A stretch of 53,655 bases of DNA from Planctomycetota bacterium (lineage in GTDB: Bacteria > Planctomycetota > UBA1135 > UBA2386). Below the pieces are notes generated by a model. The model saw only the letters and a program-made list of their open reading frames with translations. It searched no databases and was not told where the DNA came from. Of this stretch, positions 26,620 to 34,723 are shown piece by piece. Both the position numbers and the translations under genes were made by a program. The DNA is taken from contig JAGQRB010000736.1 in NCBI GenBank assembly GCA_020425925.1, positions 1 through 53,655 of the forward strand, given 5' to 3'. Position 1 is the first letter of the stretch. Every line of letters starts with the position of its first letter.

Positions 26620-29600
26620 GTGAGCCGCTCCGACGCCGACCTCGCGATGGCCGACTTCGCCCGCACGGGTGATCCCGCGGCGATGGCGCGGCTGTTCGAC
26701 GTGGCGGCGCCGAAGCTGCTGCTCGTCGCTTCGCACTGGACGTCGGACCCGGCCGAGGCCGAGGACCTCGTCCAGCTGACGTTCATCCATGCCGCGCGCG
26801 ATGCGGCCGGCTACGACCCGCGCCGGCGGGTGTTGCCGTGGCTCGCCGGCATCCTCGCCCACCGCGCGCTCGAACGCCGCCGCTCGAACGCGCGCGTGGG
26901 TCAGGGTCGCATCGACCCCGACCGACTCGACAGCCCATCGCGCTCGCCGCTCGGTACGGCGATCGATCGCGAGCTCGTCGAGCACATCGACGCGGCGCTC
27001 GACGGCATGCCCGAACCCTACCGCCAGGTGCTCGTGCTGCGTGTCAGCCACGGCCTCGAGCCGGCGGCGATCGCACACGCACTCGGTCGACCACCTGCGA
27101 CCGTCAGGAAGCAGCTCGAGCGCGGCCTGCAGCGCCTGCGCGGTCTGCTGCCGGCTTCGATCACCGGCGCGCTCGCCGGCCTGCTGCTCGCCGGGCGCGG
27201 TCTCGCCGCGGTCCGCCGCGCCGTGCTCGACGAGCTCACCGTGCCCGCACCGCTGCCGACCACCGCCCTCGGAGGATTGCTCGTGAACAAGCTGCTCGCC
27301 GTCGTCGCTGCTGCCGCCCTCGCCACCTGGCTGCTGTGGCCCGCCGAGATCGCGCCGCCCGCGACCATCCCCGACGCCGGCGACCTCGCGGCGCCCGCAC
27401 CAGCCACCGCGGCGCTCGACGTCACCGCCGCCGCGGACGTGGCAGCCACGCCGGCGCCCGGACGCACCGCCGCGGGACCCGCGGTCGGCAGTCTGCGCGT
27501 CACCGCCGTCGACACCACCAGACACCAGCCGGCCGCGAACGTGCGTCTCGCGCTGCTGCCGCGCGACGGCACCGACGAGAGCCTGACGACCTGCATCGCG
27601 GCCACCGCGGCGGACGGCAGCCATGTCTTCGCGGCGCTCCGGCCCGGCGACTACGCGGTTGCCTTCGGCCCCGGCAAGGCCGTCGATGCCGTGGTGCGCG
27701 CCGGCACCGAGACCGCCGTCACGATCGAGGTCGCCGGCGGTCCGATCGCGCGCGGCACCGTCGTGGCGCCCGACGGCACGCCGATCGCCGACGCCGAGGT
27801 ATGGCAGTATCCGAGCTACGGACGGCCCGGCCGCGAGCGACCGCATCCCGCCGCGCGCACCGATCGCGAGGGCCGCTTCGAGCTCGCGACCGACGTGCCG
27901 CAGCTCAACCTCTCGGCGCGGCATCCGGACCACGCCGAATCGCCGCTGCTCTCGGCCTACGTGACCGAGGAATCCGCCCCCCTCTGCCTGCGGCTGCGGC
28001 CCGCACCGGCGCGGCTCGAGCTCACGGTCACGTTGGCCGCCGAGCCCCTGTCGGACGCCGTCGTGGAACTGCATCGCACGGGCGGCACGAGCGTGCGCGG
28101 TGATCACGGTACCGAATCGGACTTCAGCGACCGCTTCGCCGCGACCGACGCCGACGGCCGCTGCGTGTTGGCCTGTTTGATGCCCGGCGGCGCGACGCTG
28201 GTGGTGCACGCCCACGGCGCCGTGCCGGAGGCGCGCGAGCTCGAGCTCGCTGCCGGTGGGCGCACGGCGACGACGCTCGACCTGCTGCCGTCGCCGCGGC
28301 TCTCCGGCACCGTCACCGACGACGGCGGTGTGCCACTCGCCGATATCAGGGTCTCGTGCAGCTTCCTCGGCATCGTCGCCAGTGCGACGACGACCGCGGA
28401 CGGCAGCTACGAGCTCGACTCCCTGCGGCTCGGAACCGCCGTTGTGACCGCAGCCGCAGACGACGAGCACGGCAGCCGACGCCGACAGGTCGAGCTCCGC
28501 GCCGGCGAACCGCAGTCCTGCGACTTCGTGCTCGATCGGCTGCCCACGCTCGCAGGCCGGGTCGTCGACGCCGCCGGGCGACCGCTGCCGGGCTTCGCGG
28601 TGGTCGCCAACCGCAGCGATGTCGGCCGCAACACCATCGCGCCGGTGTTCAGCAGCGACGGCCGCGTCGACTTCCACTCGCAGCGGAAGACGCGCACCGA
28701 CGCGGACGGCCGCTTCGAGCTGCGCGTCACACCCGAGGTCGACTACATCGTCGACCTCAGCGAGCCGGGGCAGTGGCTCGCCGTCCTCGGCGAACGCTTC
28801 GGACCGCTGCGCGCGCCGCGGAACGATGTCGTGCTCACGGTCCGACCCGAGGAGCTGGCGACCGCGTTCGTCACCGGGCGGGTGCTCGATGGCGAGGGTC
28901 GACCGGTCGCGGGAGCGGTGTTCCGGATCGGCGACGGCACCCGCCTCGCCGTCGTCGGCCGCAACGCCCCGGGCACAGCGCGATCAGGCGCCGACGGTTC
29001 GTTCCGCATCGGTCCGCTGCCGGCAAGGGAATACGAGCTCCAGATCCACCCGTTCGGCGAGCGGATCGCGCCCTGGGAGAGCGGCCCGCTGCGGCTCGCG
29101 ATCGCCGACACGCTGGCACTCGGTGACATCGTGCTGGAGACACCGGCGACGGTGGAACTCGCGGTCCGCGAGCCGAGCGGCGCGCCCGCACACGGCGTGC
29201 TGGCGCAGTTCGAACGCGACGGCAAGACCGAGATCGACGGCTTCACCGCCGCCGGCACCCTGCGCCACGCGCTCGCACCGGGCACCTGGCTGGTGACCGT
29301 CTACGGCGACGGCTACAGCAGCCGCAGCCGCGAGCTCACCATCGCTCCGGGCGCGGTGACCCACGCCGACTTCACGATGGACCGGGGAATGCGATTCGCG
29401 CTCGATCTCACCCTGCCCGCCGGTGAGACCGGCGGCGTGCTCGAGATCCGCGGCCCCGGCGGCGAGATCGACTTCCGGACCGAACTCGAGCGGGAGGACG
29501 AGTTCTCCACGCGCTGGGAGCCGGCACTGATCGCGGGGAACAACACCGCGAGCCTGCGGTGCGGGGCGGGCCATCGCTACGAGGCGTCGTTCGTCGTCGC

Positions 29601-29667
29601 CGAGCAGCCGCACGCAGCGGGCGAGAAGCCCGACGCGTTCGTGCCCGACTGGCGGCGCCTGCCGTAG
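26620..29667 (+). CDS. ECF sigma factor fused to membrane segment and carboxypeptidase-regulatory-like ectodomain (1015 aa)
   Basis: Residues about 9-90 are sigma region 2 (GDPAAMARLFD, EAEDLVQLTFI, PWLAGILAHRALERRR) and 120-175 are region 4 with its helix-turn-helix (LEPAAIAHALGRPPATVRKQL). A hydrophobic patch at 181-197 and a better membrane helix at 220-240 (KLLAVVAAAALATWLLW) follow. An Ala/Pro/Thr linker leads to about 700 residues of carboxypeptidase-regulatory-like beta-sandwich units (GTVVAPDGTPIADAEV, TDREGRFELA, GRVVDAAGRPLPGFAV, GRVLDGEGRPVAGAVF). The end (LDLTLPAGET ... HRYEASFVV) matches the protein at 5955. Start: GTG at 26620 chosen by similarity to ECF starts; GTG 26578 and ATG 26638 are alternatives. 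No frameshift is visible across the junction. A membrane-held sigma factor reading an outside signal is inferred. Confidence 0.85.
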   Translation: MSRSDADLAMADFARTGDPAAMARLFDVAAPKLLLVASHWTSDPAEAEDLVQLTFIHAARDAAGYDPRRRVLPWLAGILAHRALERRRSNARVGQGRIDPDRLDSPSRSPLGTAIDRELVEHIDAALDGMPEPYRQVLVLRVSHGLEPAAIAHALGRPPATVRKQLERGLQRLRGLLPASITGALAGLLLAGRGLAAVRRAVLDELTVPAPLPTTALGGLLVNKLLAVVAAAALATWLLWPAEIAPPATIPDAGDLAAPAPATAALDVTAAADVAATPAPGRTAAGPAVGSLRVTAVDTTRHQPAANVRLALLPRDGTDESLTTCIAATAADGSHVFAALRPGDYAVAFGPGKAVDAVVRAGTETAVTIEVAGGPIARGTVVAPDGTPIADAEVWQYPSYGRPGRERPHPAARTDREGRFELATDVPQLNLSARHPDHAESPLLSAYVTEESAPLCLRLRPAPARLELTVTLAAEPLSDAVVELHRTGGTSVRGDHGTESDFSDRFAATDADGRCVLACLMPGGATLVVHAHGAVPEARELELAAGGRTATTLDLLPSPRLSGTVTDDGGVPLADIRVSCSFLGIVASATTTADGSYELDSLRLGTAVVTAAADDEHGSRRRQVELRAGEPQSCDFVLDRLPTLAGRVVDAAGRPLPGFAVVANRSDVGRNTIAPVFSSDGRVDFHSQRKTRTDADGRFELRVTPEVDYIVDLSEPGQWLAVLGERFGPLRAPRNDVVLTVRPEELATAFVTGRVLDGEGRPVAGAVFRIGDGTRLAVVGRNAPGTARSGADGSFRIGPLPAREYELQIHPFGERIAPWESGPLRLAIADTLALGDIVLETPATVELAVREPSGAPAHGVLAQFERDGKTEIDGFTAAGTLRHALAPGTWLVTVYGDGYSSRSRELTIAPGAVTHADFTMDRGMRFALDLTLPAGETGGVLEIRGPGGEIDFRTELEREDEFSTRWEPALIAGNNTASLRCGAGHRYEASFVVAEQPHAAGEKPDAFVPDWRRLP

Positions 29668-29684
29668 CACGTCGCACTGGCGCG

Positions 29685-29709
29685 GCCAGGAAAGCGTCAC
29701 AATCCTGGC
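29685..29709 (+). terminator. Hairpin after the sigma-factor fusion gene
   Basis: GCCAGGA pairs with TCCTGGC over an 11-nt loop, 17 nt after the stop at 29667. The loop and right arm also contain CACAAT (29698-29703), a possible -10 element for the next gene, so the structure may be either. Confidence 0.3.
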
Positions 29710-29786
29710 GTGCACGGGGAGCCGTTTGCGGATGCTCGGCAGCAGCCAACCTGCCTCGCCTGCCAGCCACGCAAGGGTCCCACTCC

Positions 29787-32009
29787 ATGCAAACGTCTCT
29801 CGCCCGATCCTCCGGCCCGCTCTGGGCCGGCTCCCTGCTCGCGACTGCCCTCTTCGCCCAGGCGCCCGCCGCCGGCGATCGCCTCGACCCCGCCGGTGTG
29901 CAACCCGGCCACGGCATCAGCGCGAGCCGCGATCAGCTGTTCGCTTCCGGCCCCGGCTACGTCGCGCGCTTCGAGCCGGGCGCCGTCGAGTTGCTCCCGA
30001 TCCTCGGAGCGACGGCGCCGAACGCGATGCCGCTGCGGCTCGAGTTCGAGCACGTCCGTCGCGGCACCGCAACGCCGGACGCCAACGGCGCCGACAGCGC
30101 CCCGCAGCAGGTCGATGCCGCGGTGATCTACCCGCGCGGCGCCGGCGTGTCCGAGCGCTATACCAGCAGCGACGGCAGGCTGAAGCAGACCGTCTGCTTC
30201 GCGTCGCCGGTGGCCGGGCACGGCGACCTGACGGTGCGCTACCGTGTCACGACCGAGCTCACCTGCCCCGCCACGCCAGCGGGCGGCGCGACCGAGCTCC
30301 GGTTCACCGCCGGCGAGCTCGGCAGCATCTCGGTCGACACGATCGTCGGTATCGATGCGACCGGTCGCCGCGCCGAGGGCGCGATGCACTTCGACGGTCG
30401 TCACCTCGACCTCACGCTGCCGGCGGAGTTCGTCGCGTCGGCGGCCTACCCGCTCGAGCTCGACCCGTTCTTCGGCGCCTCGATCAACACCGGCGTGTCG
30501 AGCGACGACCAGAACCCCGACATCGCCTACGACAATGCCAACGACCGCTACCTCGCGGTCTTCGAGTTCCCGTTCGCGGCCAACAAGAAGGCGGTCTGGG
30601 GCCAGCTCATCAGCGGCGCCGGCCAGCGCATCGGCAACGCCTTCGCGATCTCGCCGACCTTGAACCGCGAGGAGCACCCCGCCGTCGGCAACTGCGCCTA
30701 CCTCGACAACTTCTTCGTCTGCTGGCAGGACAACTCGACGGGCAACTGGGACATCCGCGGCTGCACGGTCGGTGCCGCCGGCAACGTCGGCGGCGTGATG
30801 ACCGTCGCCGGTGGCAACGCCGACCAGGTCACGCCCGACTGCGGCGGCGACTCCTTCGAGGGCGGCGGGCCGGGTCTCTGCATCGCGGTCTGGGACGACG
30901 CCGCCACCGGTGTGTTCGCGGCGGTGCTCGACATGAGCACCTCGCCGCCGTCGGTGACGAACACCCAGCAGATGGGGTTCGCGGCTCCGGATCCGTTCCG
31001 CAACAACCCGTCGATCACCAAGGACGGCGAGGACGGGGGACGCTGGTTCGTCGCGATGCAGCACGACACGCAGTTCCTGTCGGTGACCGCCGTCGACTTC
31101 ACCGGCGCCGAGGTCTCGACGGTGCAGACCGCGTACTACAGCCCGAACGACGTCGTCGACCACCCCTGCATCGCGGGCGACGGCGCCAACTGGAAGGTCG
31201 TGTTCGAGCGCAACGAACCCGGCTCGTCGACGTTGCACGACATCTACGCCGCGTACGGCACCTACGACAACAACACCGGCCAGGTCGTGCGCCTCGGCGG
31301 CGCCGCGCTCGAGAACGACCAGGGCGAGGACGAGCGCCAACCTTGCATCGCGCACTTCGGCAGGAAGTACGTCGCCGGCTGGACCAACCCGCGACCGGGC
31401 GGCACCCGCCTCGAGTTCCAGAACATCGAGCTCGACGGCCTCGCGCGCTGCGGCGGTGAACAGATCATCGACGCCGCCGGACGGGCGATGTCGATGGCGG
31501 CGATCACCGGCCAGCGCGAGAGCGGCCGGGACTCGAGCATCGAGGGCATCGTCACGCACCGCAACTTCAACGTCGGTACCGGCGGGGCGGTGATCGACTC
31601 GCGGCGCTACCGGGTGTTCACCGGCGGCCCGGTGACGACGCTGCTCAACGGCTGCGGCACCGGCGGCACCTGCGACGTCAGCGGTCCGGCGGCGCTCGGC
31701 AACGACGAGTTCGAGATCCGGCTCACCGGCGCCGACCCGACCGCGCAGTTCGCGATCTGGATGGGCGATCTGTTCCAGGGACCGCACTCGAGCTGTGGCA
31801 GCTGCACCCGCATCGACGCGCCGTTCAAGTTCTTCATGCTGATCAACGGCGGTCAGGCGACCTTCCCGCTGCCGTTGCCGTGCGACCCGGCGTACACCGG
31901 GCTCGTGATCGACACCCAGTGGGTCACGCTGAGCCCCGCGGCGCAGCCCTGCGCGGCGTTCCCCGACCTGCAGTTCTCGAGCGCCCGGCGCATCGTGCTC
32001 GCGAACTGA
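29787..32009 (+). CDS. Exported beta-propeller-like protein (740 aa)
   Basis: The start MQTSLARSSGPLWAGSLLATALFAQ at 29787 has an AAGGG motif 9 nt upstream and a signal peptide; the frame is open further up without a plausible start. Residues about 30-225 are a beta-rich region of unknown family. Then come propeller-type repeats of the kind P-x-I-A-Y-D-x-x-x-x-R-Y-L-A-V-F-E (NPDIAYDNANDRYLAVF, HPAVGNCAYLDNFFVCW, NPSITKDGED, HPCIAGDGANWKVVF, QPCIAHFGRKYVAGW). The ~125-residue end is a cysteine-rich variant of the shared C-terminal module (NGCGTGGTC, SSCGSCTRI, PLPLPCDP) with at least eight cysteines in the last 115 residues. The next gene starts 26 nt later on the same strand. Confidence 0.85.
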   Translation: MQTSLARSSGPLWAGSLLATALFAQAPAAGDRLDPAGVQPGHGISASRDQLFASGPGYVARFEPGAVELLPILGATAPNAMPLRLEFEHVRRGTATPDANGADSAPQQVDAAVIYPRGAGVSERYTSSDGRLKQTVCFASPVAGHGDLTVRYRVTTELTCPATPAGGATELRFTAGELGSISVDTIVGIDATGRRAEGAMHFDGRHLDLTLPAEFVASAAYPLELDPFFGASINTGVSSDDQNPDIAYDNANDRYLAVFEFPFAANKKAVWGQLISGAGQRIGNAFAISPTLNREEHPAVGNCAYLDNFFVCWQDNSTGNWDIRGCTVGAAGNVGGVMTVAGGNADQVTPDCGGDSFEGGGPGLCIAVWDDAATGVFAAVLDMSTSPPSVTNTQQMGFAAPDPFRNNPSITKDGEDGGRWFVAMQHDTQFLSVTAVDFTGAEVSTVQTAYYSPNDVVDHPCIAGDGANWKVVFERNEPGSSTLHDIYAAYGTYDNNTGQVVRLGGAALENDQGEDERQPCIAHFGRKYVAGWTNPRPGGTRLEFQNIELDGLARCGGEQIIDAAGRAMSMAAITGQRESGRDSSIEGIVTHRNFNVGTGGAVIDSRRYRVFTGGPVTTLLNGCGTGGTCDVSGPAALGNDEFEIRLTGADPTAQFAIWMGDLFQGPHSSCGSCTRIDAPFKFFMLINGGQATFPLPLPCDPAYTGLVIDTQWVTLSPAAQPCAAFPDLQFSSARRIVLAN

Positions 32010-32019
32010 CCCCGGGCGC

Positions 32020-32025
32020 TACGAT
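32020..32025 (+). promoter_or_regulatory. Candidate -10 element (TACGAT)
   Basis: TACGAT, in context GCTACGATCG, ends 10 nt before the ATG at 32036. Transcription would start about 4 nt before the start codon. The same 9-mer GCTACGATC precedes the gene starting at 1581. Confidence 0.4.
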
Positions 32026-32035
32026 CGGACGCACC

Positions 32036-34717
32036 ATGCGTCCTCTGTTGCCGACACGGTGCATCTGCACGTCCCTGCTGATCCTCGCCGCGTGCACGAC
32101 CGGTGCGCGCGGCGACGCCGAACGCGAAGCCGAGGGCGACCCCGACTTCCCCGGCGAGGCCACGGCGTGGCGCGCGCTGCGCTGCGCCGACGAGAACGGT
32201 GCGATTCCGCCGCGTGCCTGGCAGCACGCACTGCTGGCGCGCGAAGCGCTGGTCGCCGCCAGTCAGGTGCTCGACGACGGCGGCATCGCGCCGACCGGCT
32301 GGGTCGAGCGCGGGCCCTTCAACGTCGCCGGCCGCAGCCGCACGCTCGCGATCGACCCGCGCGACACGCGCATCCTCTGGTCCGGCGGCGTCAGCGGTGG
32401 GCTGTGGAAGAGCACCGATCGCGGCACCAGCTGGCAGCCGGTGGACGACTGGTGGACCAACCTCGCGATCGCCAGCCTGACGATGGCCGAGAGCGATCCC
32501 GACACCATGTACGTCGGCACCGGCGAGGGGTTCTTCAACGACAACGTCGCACGCGGCGTCAACCGCAGCGCGATCCGCGGCGCCGGCATCTTCAAGACCA
32601 CGAACGGCGGCGTCAGCTGGACGCAGCTGCCGGCGACGGCCGGCTTCGAGTACGTGCAGCGCATCGCGGTCTCGCCGACCGACCCCAACCTCTTGCTCGC
32701 CGCGGTGCGACCTGGCGGCATCTGGCGCTCGGCCGACGGCGGTGCGACCTGGAGCCACGTGCACAGCGCGTTCGCGAGCGATCAGGTCGCGTTCGACCCG
32801 AACGATGCCCAGAAGGCGGTCGCCCACCGCGTCGACGCCACGTTGGCGGCGCACGACGCGCTCTGGTCGAACGACGGCGGTGTGACCTGGAACCTCGCGC
32901 TCTCCGGCCTCGTCGGACTCAACGGCTACGACGCCCGTATCGAGTTCTGCCACGCGCGCAGCAGTCCCGGCGTGGTCTATGCGTCGTGCGGCCAGAACGG
33001 CGGCAAGGTCTGGCGCTCGGTCGACGACGGCCGCAACTGGACGCTGCGCACCGGCGCGTCACAGACCGGCGTCTCGTGGTACTTCAACGGCTTCTGGGTC
33101 GATCCGACCAACGCCAACACGATGGTCGCCGCCGGCCTGCACGTCTGGCGCAGCACCGACGGCGGCGTCTCGTTCACCCGGATCACGAACGGCTACATCA
33201 TGACCGTCGACCCCCACCTCGACGTGCACAACGTCGTCGCCGACCCCGACTACGACGGCGTCGGCCACCGCCGGGTCTATGTCACGACCGACGGCGGCCT
33301 GCACGTCGCCGACGACATCCTCGCCGCCGGCCAGGGCACCGGCTGGCGCGACATCGACAACGACATGCGCTCGACGCAGCACTACGGTGCGGCCGGGACG
33401 CCGAGCGTGATCGTCGGTGGCCTGCAGGACAACGGCACGCAGCGCCTGGTCGGGACCGCAACGAGCTCCAACATGGTGTTCGGCGGCGACGGCGGCCAGG
33501 TCGAGATCGACGCGACCAGCCCGAACTACGTCTACGGCGAGTACGTCTGGTGCCAGGTCCACCGCTCGACGAACGGCGGCAGCAGCGCGAACTTCATCTA
33601 CAACAACATCAGCGAGCGCACCGACGCGACGGCGAACTTCATCGCGCCGCTCGCGCTCGACCCGAACACCCCGACCCGGCTCTACGCCGGCGCCTCGAGC
33701 CTGTGGCGCACCAGCAACTGCCGCGCGAACAGTGTGTCGTGGAGCGCGATCAAGCCGCCGGTCGGCAGCAAGATCAGCGCCCTCGCCGTCGCCGACGGCA
33801 ACGCTGACATCGTCTGGGTCGGACACAACGACGGCCGCGTCTTCCGCACCGCCAACGCCACCGCGGGCTCGCCGACCTGGATCGCCGTCGACGACAACGC
33901 CGGCCTCGACCCGCTGCCCGATCGCTACGTCACCCGTCTGGTCGTCGATCCGACCGATCACATGGTCGTCTGGCTGACGCTCGGTGGCTTCGCCAGCGGC
34001 AACGTGCACGTCACGCGCGACGGCGGCGCGACGTGGAGCGACGCCAGCGGCCAACCGGGCCGCCGCCTGCCCGACGTGCCGTGCAACTGCGTCCTGCTGC
34101 ATCCGGCCGATCCGGACGTCGTCTACGTCGCCACCGAGGTCGGCGTCTTCGCCAGCGACGACGCCGGGCAGAACTGGTCCGCGAACAACGAGGGCCCAGC
34201 GAACGTCGCGACCGAGCAGATCACCTGGATCGCCGGCACCCAGACGCTGCTGGCCGCGACGCTCGGCCGCGGCCTCTGGACCTGCGACGTCGTGCGCCCG
34301 ACCGCGGTCGCGTACGGCAACGCCTGCGTCGGTCATCAGAATCCGCCCGAGCTCACCGTCGATCCGCTGGCGCCGGCGCGCATCGGCACGACGATGCAGT
34401 GGCACGCCGCGACGATCCCGTCGGGCGGCGCGACGCTGCTCGCGATCGGCCTGTCCGACACCGCCTGGTCCGGTGGCGCGTTGCCGGCACCGCTCGCCTT
34501 CGCCGGCATGCCGGGCTGCGAGCTCGTCGTCAGCCCCGATGCGATCCGGTTCGGATTCGCGTCGCCGGCCGGCGAGCTGGCGTTCGATCTGCCGCTGCCG
34601 AACGACCCGGGATTGCTCGGTCTCACGTTGTTCGGCCAGCTCGCCGCGGCCGCACCGCAGCTCAACGCTGCCGGCCTCGGCACGAGCCGCGGCCTGCGCG
34701 TCGGTGTCGGCCGGTAG
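32036..34717 (+). CDS. Exported Asp-box (BNR/sortilin-like) repeat lipoprotein (893 aa)
   Basis: The start MRPLLPTRCICTSLLILAAC has a lipobox L-A-A-C with Cys20, so this is probably a lipoprotein. The body has at least eight Asp-box motifs of the S-x-D-x-G-x-x-W kind (KSTDRGTSW, KTTNGGVSW, RSADGGATW, RSVDDGRNW, RSTDGGVSF, TRDGGATW, ASDDAGQNW), typical of VPS10/sortilin-like and sialidase-type beta-propellers. No sialidase catalytic arginine triad can be assigned by eye. The last ~130 residues (NACVGHQNPPEL, GMPGCELVV, LPLPNDPGLLGLTLFGQ) are the shared C-terminal module. Its stop abuts the stop of the convergent kinase gene with no gap. Likely on the periplasmic or outer face; ligand unknown. 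Confidence 0.88.
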   Translation: MRPLLPTRCICTSLLILAACTTGARGDAEREAEGDPDFPGEATAWRALRCADENGAIPPRAWQHALLAREALVAASQVLDDGGIAPTGWVERGPFNVAGRSRTLAIDPRDTRILWSGGVSGGLWKSTDRGTSWQPVDDWWTNLAIASLTMAESDPDTMYVGTGEGFFNDNVARGVNRSAIRGAGIFKTTNGGVSWTQLPATAGFEYVQRIAVSPTDPNLLLAAVRPGGIWRSADGGATWSHVHSAFASDQVAFDPNDAQKAVAHRVDATLAAHDALWSNDGGVTWNLALSGLVGLNGYDARIEFCHARSSPGVVYASCGQNGGKVWRSVDDGRNWTLRTGASQTGVSWYFNGFWVDPTNANTMVAAGLHVWRSTDGGVSFTRITNGYIMTVDPHLDVHNVVADPDYDGVGHRRVYVTTDGGLHVADDILAAGQGTGWRDIDNDMRSTQHYGAAGTPSVIVGGLQDNGTQRLVGTATSSNMVFGGDGGQVEIDATSPNYVYGEYVWCQVHRSTNGGSSANFIYNNISERTDATANFIAPLALDPNTPTRLYAGASSLWRTSNCRANSVSWSAIKPPVGSKISALAVADGNADIVWVGHNDGRVFRTANATAGSPTWIAVDDNAGLDPLPDRYVTRLVVDPTDHMVVWLTLGGFASGNVHVTRDGGATWSDASGQPGRRLPDVPCNCVLLHPADPDVVYVATEVGVFASDDAGQNWSANNEGPANVATEQITWIAGTQTLLAATLGRGLWTCDVVRPTAVAYGNACVGHQNPPELTVDPLAPARIGTTMQWHAATIPSGGATLLAIGLSDTAWSGGALPAPLAFAGMPGCELVVSPDAIRFGFASPAGELAFDLPLPNDPGLLGLTLFGQLAAAAPQLNAAGLGTSRGLRVGVGR

Positions 34718-34723
34718 CTACCG
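34712..34723. repeat. Palindrome made of two abutting stop codons
   Basis: CGGTAGCTACCG is a perfect 12-bp palindrome whose centre is the TAG stop of the plus-strand gene (34715-34717) next to the TAG stop of the minus-strand gene (34718-34720). It leaves zero intergenic bases. Confidence 0.7.
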
